Source of the DNA: Echinometra lucunter
Lineage: Eukaryota; Echinodermata; Echinoidea; Camarodonta; Echinometridae
Direction: 5' to 3'
Length of the DNA stretch: 64,000 nucleotides
NCBI GenBank assembly: GCA_029962745.1
Contig: CM057169.1
Location: 19,749,661 to 19,813,660 of the forward strand
Shown: one piece after another, positions 1 to 9,930 of the stretch
Layout of the letters: each line of letters begins with the position of its first letter
How positions within the stretch are numbered: position 1 is the stretch's first letter
Position numbers and translations under genes: made by a program
Notes under the pieces: generated by a model
What the model was told of the DNA's origin: nothing
Database searches by the model: none
What the model saw: the letters and a program-made list of their open reading frames with translations, nothing else

Positions 1-680
1 GTATTGACATAGTGACATATTTCTATTTTGAGGTGCTTATCGGTATTGAATAGAAATGTTGCGTAACAGGGGAAACAAAATGGCGTTCAAATTTTGGTTT
101 GTAGCTACTCTCATTATGTAGATACTCTAAAGTCCCAGAGTGGCCTCACATAAACATGATTTTTTTTTTCAGCGTGATATACCAGTATAAATCGATCTAA
201 ATAGAGGTTAGTGCGAGTTGACATAGAGGAAAACCCCCGAAAATCCACGGGTTTGATATCTAAAGATTAATGTGATTTTGCGGATGCCTAGAGCCTCTGA
301 GTATTGCGACAGTATTAAATGAACAAGAGGTTCAAGGTTCTTGCTGGGTGCAGGAAATTTTCCGGACAAAGCCCTGCTTGTTCTATATACAATTAGATGA
401 GGATCACTCAAGTACATCAAAATTGGCTAAACACATTCAAAGTAAATGACAATAAAAAATGACAATGTGAACGTGAACAAAGGGTATTCGAACCGCCAAA
501 ATAGTAAACACACTTCTTGTCGGAAGAATTAACCAATGATATAGGTCCCCGTCGTCAGTCAGTTCTGAGGTCTATCCTAATTGCATTGCTTGTTATTATT
601 CTGAACTCGTTTAACTGTAACTGTTTTCTTACCCTTAGCGGTGAAGTTTAACCTCCTAGGAATCATTTAATTGAAAACAG
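1..680. other. Intron or upstream sequence of the multicopper oxidase gene
   Basis: No coding exon is supported here. The first recognisable exon opens at 681 in mid-protein and in phase 0, so this stretch is best read as the end of an intron whose upstream exons lie before the window. The 70-codon minus-strand ORF at 208-420 has no recognisable motif. Confidence 0.6.
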
Positions 681-950
681 GTATGCAAGGGAGACACCAT
701 TTCTGTGGACGTTCTGAACTACATGAAGAACGGCGAAGGAACATCCATTCATTGGCACGGTTTTCCTCAGCGAAACTCGCCCTACATGGACGGGGTCTCG
801 ATGGTGACGCAGTGCCCTATCACCGAGTTCACGAACTTCAGATACGATTTCGTCGCGGAGCACACAGGGACACACTGGTGGCACGGGCATTCTGGAATGC
901 ATCGCGCGGATGGTGTGTTTGGCGCCCTCATCGTTAGAGAGCCTCGAGAG
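681..950 (+). CDS. Multicopper oxidase exon (first visible): HWHG and HGH copper motifs
   Basis: Acceptor AAAACAG|GT and donor GAG|GTTAGT give 90 codons, phase 0 at both ends. It begins [13 protein letters not shown], the usual start of cupredoxin domain 1 after the missing exon. HWHG lies at visible residues 24-27 and HGH at 68-70. The second motif reads [15 protein letters not shown], where most relatives have WYHSH. Confidence 0.93.
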
Positions 951-3765
951 GTTAGTTGGTTTGACCCGGATCGACGGTTTGTCTTCCCGATGCATATAAA
1001 CTTGATATTGAACCAATGGCGTAACTACACAGGCCCTAAATATACCAACTAATTTCTTGCTGATAAGAACGACTGTTTCTACTTACCATTCATCATCAAC
1101 TAATAACATTAGTTGAAACGATTGGTTGAAAATGTCTTTGCACTGCAGGGGATATGGAAATCCCAAATTGGGAAGAATGATCTTGTCAACTACTTATGAT
1201 ATACGTAAGGATAGTTTTGTTTCTTCTTCTTCAAATACCTCTGTTTTCATCATGAATTCATATTTACTGATGAACTGCAGGCTCTTATTATAACCGCATT
1301 GTCATTGTCATGATTGATGTCGTTGCTTTTCTTCTTTGTCTGTTGACAGACTGACCCACAAAGCGCCCTCTTTGACTATGACCTATCGGAGCACGTAATT
1401 CTTACTCATGATTGGCTTGATGTAACCACACTTGATAAGTTTGCGGCACATCACTTTGATAACGGAAGCAACAAACCAGAGTCGGTCCTCATCAACGGTA
1501 AAGGAAAGCGAGCGCCATTTTATAACGACACATTGAATGAGACACTGTATACAGCTAGGGAAGTCTTCCATGTCCAACAGGTAAGAAAATTTAAAGACAT
1601 GTGGGATTGTTCATATCTTCAGCCGATATTCCTCAACAGCGAAGGCAGGAACGAACCAGTCCTGCGATATGGATTTTCTACTGACGGCCTTGCCCATAAC
1701 GAAAAAAAATCATATATCATAAAGAAGAGCTGCCACCGAAAAGACGATAAAATACTCTGCATTAAAAGCGACAAAGATAGTGATAAATTTTGACTATCCA
1801 TAATCAATTGATTATGTAGAATACTGCATGTGAAAAATACAACACTTTGTTCATTTTTTTCCTTATACCAAGGGTTTTCGCTACAGGTTTAGGATCATCA
1901 GTAATGCGATCACAAACGCCCCGTTGAAAGTCAGTGTAGATGGTCACACCCTTGCTATCATTGCGAGCGATGGAGGGGACGTCGAACCCGTGGACGTTGA
2001 TGCTTTCGTTGTCTATGGAGGTGAAAGGTAAAAGATAACAAAGATCTAACTCGCATGATCTCGAAAGATTTCCAACTTTAAACTTAAGAATACAACATTA
2101 CTTTATGCACTTTACTTTATGCACTTTCCCCTGTACTTTGACGAAGCTGTGTTTGGTCTCAGCAAACAGTAAATAATCCTCAAACGAAGAGCTCCTGAGA
2201 TCGAAAATCCACACATAGAAAAAAACCCTCAGAAAATCCTCGAAACTTTAAAACGGCTCAGTAGACCAACAGCCCACAAGATTGCATTGCTGGTCTCGTG
2301 TATAAATGTATTTACATGTGTTAAAACCAAGACTTGTACATGCATCATACGCTTATTATCATGACTGGTGATAGGTTAGGAGACCTACAATGTCGGTTTC
2401 GAGGGCATTTGATCTCGCGAGCTGTCGATCGAATGGGATGTTCTCTAACAAAATAAGTCACTTCTATCGACAGGTTCGACTTCGTTCTCAACGCCAACCA
2501 AACCCCCGATAGTTACTGGTTACGCGTGAAAGGCCTCGCGGATGCCCAACTGGTTCAAGAATTGGCCATCGTACAGTACGAAGGAGCCCTCAGCGACGAG
2601 CCGATGGAGAGTGAAGAATACGACAGGGACGGTATTATTCTGCAACCTCTTAACGAGGCAGCCTCGGATACGGCCTATACTTACGATCAGATGATATCCG
2701 TAGGTTAGTTCCTATTACGTCAAAGTAGGCTACAACTAAACTAAACTGTCGTCAACACCAGAACGTTTGTGTCAAAGGTGCTAGCTCTGATTTAAAACAT
2801 AATTTATTTTTGTGGACCATGCTACAACAAGCGCTTTTAGAACAGCAACTATATGGAAAGTCATTTTTTTTAAAGGGGGGGGGGGTGGAAGTTACATACG
2901 ATGTAGGCTAATAGGACATGAAACGAACCAGAGGGTACCGATCACATCCACGATATCATGGGAAGGTGTTATACTTTACATCAGAAGCCCAAATATGGTG
3001 GAGATTTTTATTATTTCGATCCCTCGGTCATAATCTATAGGTTATCATTTCTGCATGTTCTGTATATATTTCTCCACAGATTCTTCTGACATACCTCAAG
3101 AAAATAAGAAAACGTATTACATCGCCTTTGATTTTTACAAGGTGAGCACCTAAAAGCGCATTCCTATCCAACCCTAGACACGATATCTCAGTACGTGACT
3201 TTTCTGAATAAGCTTAAGGTTGATATTTTATGCAATGTTTGTTAAAGTTGTTTATACTTGCATTCTTTACCCTTAATATTAATTCAGGGTAAGAAAAAGT
3301 AGATGACGGACAATGAGTCTAGTCCTCCCTGATCAAATTGACCAAGCCGATCATCATTGTTGCGTTTTGTGATTTTATGCCAGTAAAAAAGAAAGAAAAA
3401 GATGTTTTAGACTAAACTCCAGAGGAAAACAACTAAACGCAAAAGCTCCTTTTCCACCTAATACTTTAATCCTAAACTGTAGCAGTGGGCACATCAGTAC
3501 TCATGGTAGTAGACGAAAGAAAATTTTCCACATGTAGCAAAGTCATAGTAGTACCAAAGGGCTGTAATCCATTCCTTATTTACATGACTGAAGTTTTGTA
3601 TTCGTAAAATCATCATTTTCATGTTATGCTTTTGATATGTAAAAAATATATGTCAAAATGTCTTCATTTTGAAATATGTCCTCTATGACAGGGTCTTAAC
3701 TGCAAAATCCATTCACCACATTTAGAAGGATATCATACCTAACCTCTCTCCCTCCCACCCCCCCC

Positions 3766-3827
<62 letters not shown>

Positions 3828-5160
3828 TAATATATAGGTCAACAACTACAATTTTCACGATCCCGAATATTACCCTATAGAAGAGATTGCTCGGACGCAT
3901 CATCTCTATTCGCCCCAACTCAATCACGTGTCATTTTCATTTGTTTCGGCCCCACCCCTTAGCCAAGGGAGTGACGTAGATGAGAGTGAACTCTGTGACG
4001 CGAATGACGTACTAAACATGACGCACTGCGCGACGGAGTACTGCGAATGCACGCAGGTTATCACAGTGGGACTTGGAGAAGTACGTCTCTCTCTCTCTCT
4101 CTCTCTCTCTGTTTTGTTTTGCTTTGTTTTGCTTTGTTTTTTTTTAATGTATTTGTGGTGCACATTTTGCATATTTCTTGTTTTTGATTACTTTGGTTTC
4201 AGTTATGTTTGTCTAGTTATTCGTTATTACTCCGCTCGTTGTGGTTGTGTCTCACTATTGTTAACAGTTGCTGGTGTTAATCCAGGGTCTCAGTTTCGAA
4301 CCTGTCAGATATACCAAATGGAAAATGAAGATTTTTAAAAATTTTGTTTAAAAAGTATCAAACAAAGCGATATACTCTGTCATCTCTAGACAAGCAAAAC
4401 TTTCTGACCCATGTAAGAAATTGGGGGAAAATGTAATCAGGATGTTAACCAAATTAAGTCTTTTTTTTTTTTCATTTCATATCATTCAAAAGCTTTTAGC
4501 AGAGAAAGAAACAAAATATTACCAGAAACGTAAAAAAAAAATCAAAACAAACACGAAAGATAATCTGATGCTTTATCTTGTACTGTTATCACTCTTTTTT
4601 TTTCATCAGACTGTAGAAATCGTTCTCATCGATGAGGGCGTCCCATTTGATGCAAGTCATCCGTTCCATCTTCACGGCTATTCCTTTTACGTGATAGGAC
4701 AGGATAGACTGAACAGTTCCATCAGTCTGGAAGAAGTTATTGATCTTGATCAAACTGGTATAGCACTTTGAATTCCATGATTCTCCTTCCACACCCTTTC
4801 CCAGTTCCACCTCTCTCTCTCCCTTTCTTCTTCTCTAACAAAAACTTTATATTCCAAACTCTCCTTTTCTCTCACTTGTCCTGAAAACCCCTCTTTCTCT
4901 CCTCTTTCTCGCTATTTAGTACATAACGTTATATATTCCAAACTCTCTTTATCCTTGCCCCTTCCTGTACCCCCTTAATTCTCTCTATTTAAATAAAGTA
5001 ATAGATTCCAAACTCCCTTTTTTCTCTCTCTCACTCCTCCCCCACCGTCTCTATCTCTCGTTGGCTCTTACATAAAGTTTTATATTTCAAATTCTTTTCT
5101 TTTACCTGTCCTGTACCCATCCTCCCCTTTCTCTTTCTCTCTCTCTCTCTCTATCTCTCC

Positions 5161-5208
<48 letters not shown>

Positions 5209-6657
5209 CTCTCCTCTTACTAATGTCTTTGTGATCCCTGCCTGTGTTTGATTGTACACATAGAACTGTACTGGTGTATCCACAGTGTTTTAATGCAGAA
5301 TGGGGCCTGGGTATACGTAAAAGATGTTAACTAGTACTGCATTCTTGTACACATAATCACCACCTGATAAGCAATTTCCCCTTGAGTTGATTTCCTCGAA
5401 AGACTTTGGGATAGTGTTCTTGTGAAATATAAGCATACTAGAGCAAAAGTACACTAGTAGTTTAAACTTCTACCAGAACCTTAAATTTTGTAGGCAAGCT
5501 TTCGTCCACTCCTGTAGACTTTCTCAAGCCAAGTGACCAGTCTGTTTCTAGTTGCTGGCTGTTGTCTTGCGATCACTGGACCGAAGATAGGTGCAATACT
5601 TCATGCCAACTGGAGTACAATTTACACCGACTACCTCGTTCTCCCACCTTCTTAACTCAAACCAGTTTGCATGTTTTGTCTTCTTGTGTGTTCTGCAGAA
5701 GGGCTTCCACGAAACCTAGACCATGCTCCACTAAAAGATACAGTGATCGTACCAGATGGCGGGTATACTATCATCCAGTTCGTCGCAGATAACCCTGGGT
5801 GGTGGTTCCTACATTGCCATCTGGAGTTTCATGTTGCAGTAAGTATGATGTTGATGGACGATTACTCAAAGCATATGGCTCTGCGTGGTTAATAGATTTT
5901 GAATACAGAAGGTGGCCATCCACTTCGGATAGGTCAAAGACGTACGTTTCAGAGGATCATTGTATAGCAATCTGTACAAACCTATAAATGAGGACAGAAC
6001 GATTGTGTTCTGTATGTAAGCGTATCCAAACGGTGCCATCACTATCTATGGGCATGATATGGGTAACTTGTTTACTGCTTTCTACGACATAAATTATATT
6101 GAATTTAGAAATATAGTTAGAGTCGCACAATAGTGAAAGAACGTCTTCTGTTAGCCCACTGCAGCCTAAATCAACGCGTTCGTCTGCGCCTTCATGGACA
6201 GCGCCACTGTATTGCCCACGCTTGCAGTGTCCGAGGCAGGCTTATAACGGCAGAGACGAAAATCTTCAGTATACTGGTTTGGCAAATAGCTGTTCCAGCA
6301 GTACCATGGAAAGTACAGCTTAATCAAAACAAAACAAAGATATGAAACTAGTAGTGCAACCAATCAGGCAACACGGAATGGAAAAGGAGAGCATTTTGAT
6401 GAAAGTTCTCTTCTTGATATTAAATCAAACAGATTGGCATGGGGCTGCTCATCCACGTTGGCACCGATGACGACCTACCGCCTATCCCGGAGAACTTCCC
6501 GCGATGCGGCAGCTGGCCCTCAGGATACACTCAGCCTGCACCACCAACTGCCGTAGAACCTCCAAGCTGTGGGGATGCTGCGTCACTTACCATCAACTCC
6601 TTGATGGTGTCCTGCCTCGCTGTGGCTACCCTTATGCTGCTTTGGAATCATAAATAA
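681..6657 (+). CDS. Laccase-like multicopper oxidase, 3' nine exons (5' end outside window)
   Basis: Joined exons 681-950, 1350-1580, 1873-2027, 2474-2703, 3080-3141, 3838-4080, 4610-4757, 5699-5838 and 6433-6657 give 567 residues in one open frame with GT-AG introns. Multicopper oxidases oxidise phenols, amines or metals at a type 1 copper and reduce oxygen to water at a trinuclear cluster. All four ligand motifs are present: HWHG and HGH in the first visible exon, HPFHLHG in the seventh, and HCHLEFH in the eighth. The last is followed across a junction by IGM, whose Met is the likely axial residue. That makes ten His and one Cys, so the enzyme should be active. The protein ends in a hydrophobic segment and a short NHK tail, suggesting a C-terminal anchor or GPI signal. 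The signal peptide is not visible because the gene starts before the window. Whether it acts on phenols or metals cannot be decided from sequence. Confidence 0.93.
1350..1580 (+). CDS. Multicopper oxidase exon 2 (visible numbering)
   Basis: Acceptor TTGACAG|AC and donor CAACAG|GTAAGA give 77 codons in phase 0. It contains [16 protein letters not shown] and VLINGKGK, typical of the domain 1-2 boundary of invertebrate laccase-like oxidases. Confidence 0.9.
1873..2027 (+). CDS. Multicopper oxidase exon 3
   Basis: The acceptor is ATACCAAG|GG, not the nearby CTACAG at 1881-1886. Only the former keeps phase 0 and gives [12 protein letters not shown], the conserved domain 2 strand. The donor is GAAAG|GTAAAA. 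The exon ends two bases into an Arg codon completed by the next exon. Confidence 0.9.
2474..2703 (+). CDS. Multicopper oxidase exon 4
   Basis: Acceptor ATCGACAG|GT and donor GTAG|GTTAGT. It completes the split Arg codon and reads [20 protein letters not shown], the standard domain 2 sheet. It ends one base into a codon. No stop in 230 nt. Confidence 0.9.
3080..3141 (+). CDS. Multicopper oxidase exon 5 (62 nt)
   Basis: This is a short exon. Acceptor CTCCACAG|AT and donor TACAAG|GTGAGC give [11 protein letters not shown] followed by [10 protein letters not shown], with both phases matching the neighbours. The YYIAFDF strand is the expected link to domain 3. Confidence 0.85.
3770..3823 (+). repeat. 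(TC)n microsatellite acting as polypyrimidine tract
   Basis: A long pure TC run ends about 14 nt before the acceptor of the next oxidase exon (3838), so it supplies that intron's pyrimidine tract. Confidence 0.9.
3838..4080 (+). CDS. Multicopper oxidase exon 6
   Basis: Acceptor TATATAG|GT and donor GAGAA|GTACGT give 81 codons in phase 0 at both ends. It includes a Cys-rich stretch ([19 protein letters not shown]) and ends VITVGLGE, the strand before the third copper motif. Note the CT microsatellites on both sides. Confidence 0.92.
4086..4110 (+). repeat. (CT)n microsatellite just after a donor site
   Basis: The run begins five bases after the exon 6 donor GTACGT and continues for about 25 nt. 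Confidence 0.85.
4610..4757 (+). CDS. Multicopper oxidase exon 7: HPFHLHG motif
   Basis: Acceptor TTTCATCAG|AC and donor CAAACTG|GTATAG. It reads [23 protein letters not shown], giving the type 1 His and two trinuclear-cluster His. It ends one base into a codon. Confidence 0.93.
4845..5100 (+). repeat. Degenerate minisatellite, about 71-84 bp unit, four units
   Basis: The phrase TATATTCCAAACTC recurs near 4848, 4932, 5005 and 5083 (last two imperfect), each followed by a pyrimidine-rich stretch. It lies in the intron between oxidase exons 7 and 8. Confidence 0.55.
5131..5204 (+). repeat. (CT)n microsatellite
   Basis: An interrupted CT run directly after the minisatellite, in the same intron. 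Confidence 0.9.
5699..5838 (+). CDS. Multicopper oxidase exon 8: HCHLEFH motif
   Basis: Acceptor TTCTGCAG|AA and donor GTTGCA|GTAAGT. It reads [20 protein letters not shown], then [14 protein letters not shown]. This carries the Cys and His of the type 1 site and two trinuclear His. Phases fit both neighbours. Confidence 0.93.
6433..6657 (+). CDS. Multicopper oxidase terminal exon
   Basis: Acceptor CAAACAG|AT. It opens [10 protein letters not shown], supplying the likely axial Met, then [13 protein letters not shown], the usual C-terminal signature, and ends at a TAA. The last 25 residues are hydrophobic ([20 protein letters not shown]) with a short polar end, suggesting a GPI-type or single-pass anchor. 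Confidence 0.93.
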   Translation: MGMGLLIHVGTDDDLPPIPENFPRCGSWPSGYTQPAPPTAVEPPSCGDAASLTINSLMVSCLAVATLMLLWNHK

Positions 6658-6951
6658 TTTGGAACAATCGCATTTAGGATTGGGAGGGCCGCTGTAAAGT
6701 GGTAAAGGCTTCCTCTCATACGAGAGGGTCTCTGTGTTTATATCCTTTCTCAGTGCCCTAGTTCCTTCTACAAGGTTTTTTACCCACATAATTATGCCAC
6801 ACAAATTCAATTAGCACTGCTGGGATAATGAATGGGTAAATTTGGAGCCCAATTATTACAATTTTGGCAAAATAACTCTAAATGTATTGTTAAATAGGAT
6901 GTAAAGTGAAAAATCAGGAAATCTCAGGATTAATTGGCATGTCTGGACTGA

Positions 6952-6957
6952 AATAAA
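6952..6957 (+). terminator. Candidate poly(A) signal of the multicopper oxidase
   Basis: AATAAA lies 295 nt after the stop codon on the coding strand, the first canonical hexamer noted there. Confidence 0.45.
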
Positions 6958-8624
6958 GCCAGGAACATAACTGGCATTTTAAAAAATAATTTATTTCATC
7001 AGTCGGGGCTCGGGAGTGATTTCGTTCATTTCTCAAAGTAAAACCATTCTCGGAAAGTCCCCCCCCCCCACAAAAAGCAAAAACATGCATTGTTTGGGCA
7101 TGTTTGGTACGTTTAAGTCCACGAGGTTTTATTTGTATTCAATTCTCGATCAGATTCATTTTGTCTCCCTTTGTCATGTTTGTGATATATTTGTATGTCT
7201 CTTGACGAAGTGTTTGCATATATTGAATCCAAAATTGTAAATCTGCAAAATATTATTGTTTCAAAAATAATTGTGCCAAGATAGATTTGAAAAAATATAT
7301 ATATTCATTATTTCAGAAAAAGTTGCTTCTTTCAAACTGAACAATGTCCACTGTTGTCGAAAAGCTTTGTCAGATTTTAAAAATAAACAACATTTGGAAA
7401 AAAAGCGAAATATGAAAAATATGCATTTATTTTACTGAAAAATATGAAGCACTAAATCGAAATAATATGTATTTCATCTCGGGAACATTATGAGTACATA
7501 ACTTTCTTTACATTTTACTTCTATGAAATGATGTTCTCATTGATGAATTTCTATCAGTGTATATATACAGATATATCGTGCAATTAGTTTAGGTACTGGT
7601 CCATATTTTCGAGTAAATAAATGCCGGAAATCTTCGAAAATCAAGGATGACATAAAACATGTAAAAGGCCTATGCATAAATCATGAGAAAAACATGAAGA
7701 TGGAATTGAGTAATACAACTTGAATCATTACTAAGACAAATTGTTTTGTAGTGGTTTTTTTTAGAGGAATTGGCCAAAGAAAAGTACTTAGGGAATTAAA
7801 ACTAAAGCATCTTTTATTTTCAGGTTCCTCGAAGAGTATGTATAAGGAGATAATATAGTCAATGAAATGAATCATACACTAGTACTGTACATAATATTGT
7901 GACTATATATAAGATTATGTTATTACCTCTGTCTATGTCGAAAATAACTGTTTTCTATAACATTCATTATAATTCTTACCTAAGTTCAGGGTGACTTGGT
8001 TCTCCGTTCATAATACATAAATATCGTATCATGGAAAAGGGGGTTAATTCATATATTACAGAGCTTTCTTAGGGTCTAAAATTGTACGGCTTTCACTCCT
8101 CAAGTTGGCAACATTTCCACTCATTTTCATGCATAGAAAAAATACAAATGGGTGTAACATGATCAATAAGCCATAGCTGCAAAATTAAATGAAAAAAGAA
8201 ATGCCAATTTGCACATGTATTTTTACTGCATTGCCAATTTAGAGATTTTAGTGATTAGTTACAATTAACCTGCTCCTATTAAAGAACGACAACATACTGC
8301 ACTAGGAGTGGATTCAAAATGGCAGTGATCTTTTTTTCTATTTCTGCTCTAGTATAAGGTGTAATTGCTAGAAATTGAGAAATAAATTTTTAAAAATACT
8401 GCAAAAGTTTTGCTAAAAGGAGACACTGTATACCTCTGTAGGTTAAGTGAAAGTGGTCATCTTGGAAATATCTAAGCCCATGTATTCGTTCTCTTGATAA
8501 GACACATTGATTACTTTACCGATCAGGTCAGTTCTTTAACTGTATATATGAAGAAAATGTGCGTAATAGTATGACGCATTAAGATATTTTCTTAGTTGTA
8601 TAAAAGACAATCGTACTTTAAAAA
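6958..8624. other. Intergenic AT-rich DNA, no gene seen
   Basis: Lies between the convergent 3' ends of the oxidase and the first transporter. Only short unsupported ORFs and homopolymer runs are present. Confidence 0.6.
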
Positions 8625-8639
8625 CACTTGGTGAATATT

Positions 8640-8978
8640 GTCGTAGAAGGTTTAAGGTTCACCATGTGGTAAGTCCTGAAAGGACTATAGGTAAAGTGGA
8701 AAGAAATTCCTTGGTTTTCTCACCTCTCCGCCGACCTCAAGCCAAATCTCATCTCTTCGCCGACCTCAAGCCTTCACACCTCCTCTGGTTGACAGTTCTT
8801 TTCAGGACTTCACCCAGTTTCAAGAAAGATACTGTACCCTCTGTCTCTCCCGTTTTCTCGCCTCTCATTTTCACCTCCATCTCTTTCCACTTTACCTATG
8901 GTCCTTTCAGGACTTACCACATGGTGAACCGTAAACCCTTCTACGATTATCCGTACCACCATGTAAACCTTCAAACGT
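8640..8978. mobile_element. MITE-like element with about 62-bp terminal inverted repeats
   Basis: CGTAGAAGG at 8642 and its inverse CTTCTACG ending at 8945 bound arms of about 62 bp that match almost perfectly, sharing CACCATGTGGTAAGTCC and AGGTAAAGTGGAAAGA. The arms enclose a pyrimidine-rich core. The segment 8640-8978 is bracketed by a 15-bp direct repeat, CACTTGGTGAATATT, at 8625-8639 and 8979-8993, which looks like a target-site duplication. A 33-bp tail after the right arm is a degraded echo of the arm. It has no coding capacity. Confidence 0.75.
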
Positions 8979-9384
8979 CACTTGGTGAATATTATTATTA
9001 AAACACCTTTCATGTTATATGATTGCTGTCGATCTTTCCATTTTTATCATGTTTATCGCCTGTTATGCCTGTTTGTCTCATTTTGCCTCTACAACCTGTG
9101 ATCTCCTCTGAATTATCATTATCCATAATAAGCTAAAACATATACCTATCTGCCTCTGTTTATATATGTAGACGATACTGCGTTGGTAATTAGTCACTTT
9201 GTAGGCCTCTATAGGGGTACAGCTCTTTCTCTAAACCTTACTGCAATAGCTACAGATAAATGGATATATAGGTATGTCGTCTGTCTACTTTTTTATCGTC
9301 ATCTGTCAATAAGCCAGTTCACAGTTAGCTCATATCCCAAATGACCTCAGATATTCACAGATATATTAAACATGGAGAGGTACC

Positions 9385-9390
9385 TTTATT
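9385..9390 (-). terminator. Candidate poly(A) signal of transporter gene 1
   Basis: AATAAA on the minus strand, 340 nt beyond the stop codon. A second hexamer lies at 9441-9446. Confidence 0.35.
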
Positions 9391-9729
9391 ACACTTTGAA
9401 TAGTCAGTGCTAAAGTGATAGTGGTGCCTCGTGAATAGCTTTTATTTCTGCTTTTGAAAAGAAAACTTCCCCTTTAATATCACCATGGGTACACAATTAT
9501 TAGCACATGCCAAGTATCTGTGTCAGGGTTTTAGTTTTAGATTTTTGTACCAAATGACCGTTGTCTGCTCATGCTGAGATTGTATCCGTGAATTGGCTTA
9601 TTAGCAAACTATCGGTGAAACAAAAGTGCTCGTTTTTCGTAAAGAACATTCACACATTCATTATTGAACATCTCGAGAGACACATACTATTCTTCCATTT
9701 TCACCCTTGATGCACGACGAATATCCCAT

Positions 9730-9930
9730 TCACATGTCCTTTCCATCAGGTCTGACGCTATATTTTTCGATCATCGCAAGATCGTCGTCTTCTGTGCCCT
9801 TGCGTCTGAATTGTGAAACGATCTCGTCGAAGCTGCGATTCTTCGTCTCGGGCACGTAAACGAAGATGAACAGGGTTGTTAGGATGACGAAGACGATGTA
9901 GATGATGAAAGTGTATTCGTCAATGGCTTC
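9730..9930 (-). CDS. Transporter gene 1 exon 12 (terminal)
   Basis: Acceptor TTCGTAG|GA. It reads EAIDEYTFIIYIVFVILTTL, then FIFVYVPETKNRSFDEIVSQ: helix 12, the PETK signature and an acidic cytosolic tail, ending at TGA. Confidence 0.93.
   Translation of the reverse strand, partial: EAIDEYTFIIYIVFVILTTLFIFVYVPETKNRSFDEIVSQFRRKGTEDDDLAMIEKYSVRPDGKDM

Noticed and set aside
1887..2027. Alternative acceptor CTACAG for oxidase exon 3
   Set aside because: It gives the wrong phase after the preceding exon and an immediate in-frame stop. The acceptor at 1872 restores GFRYRFRI.
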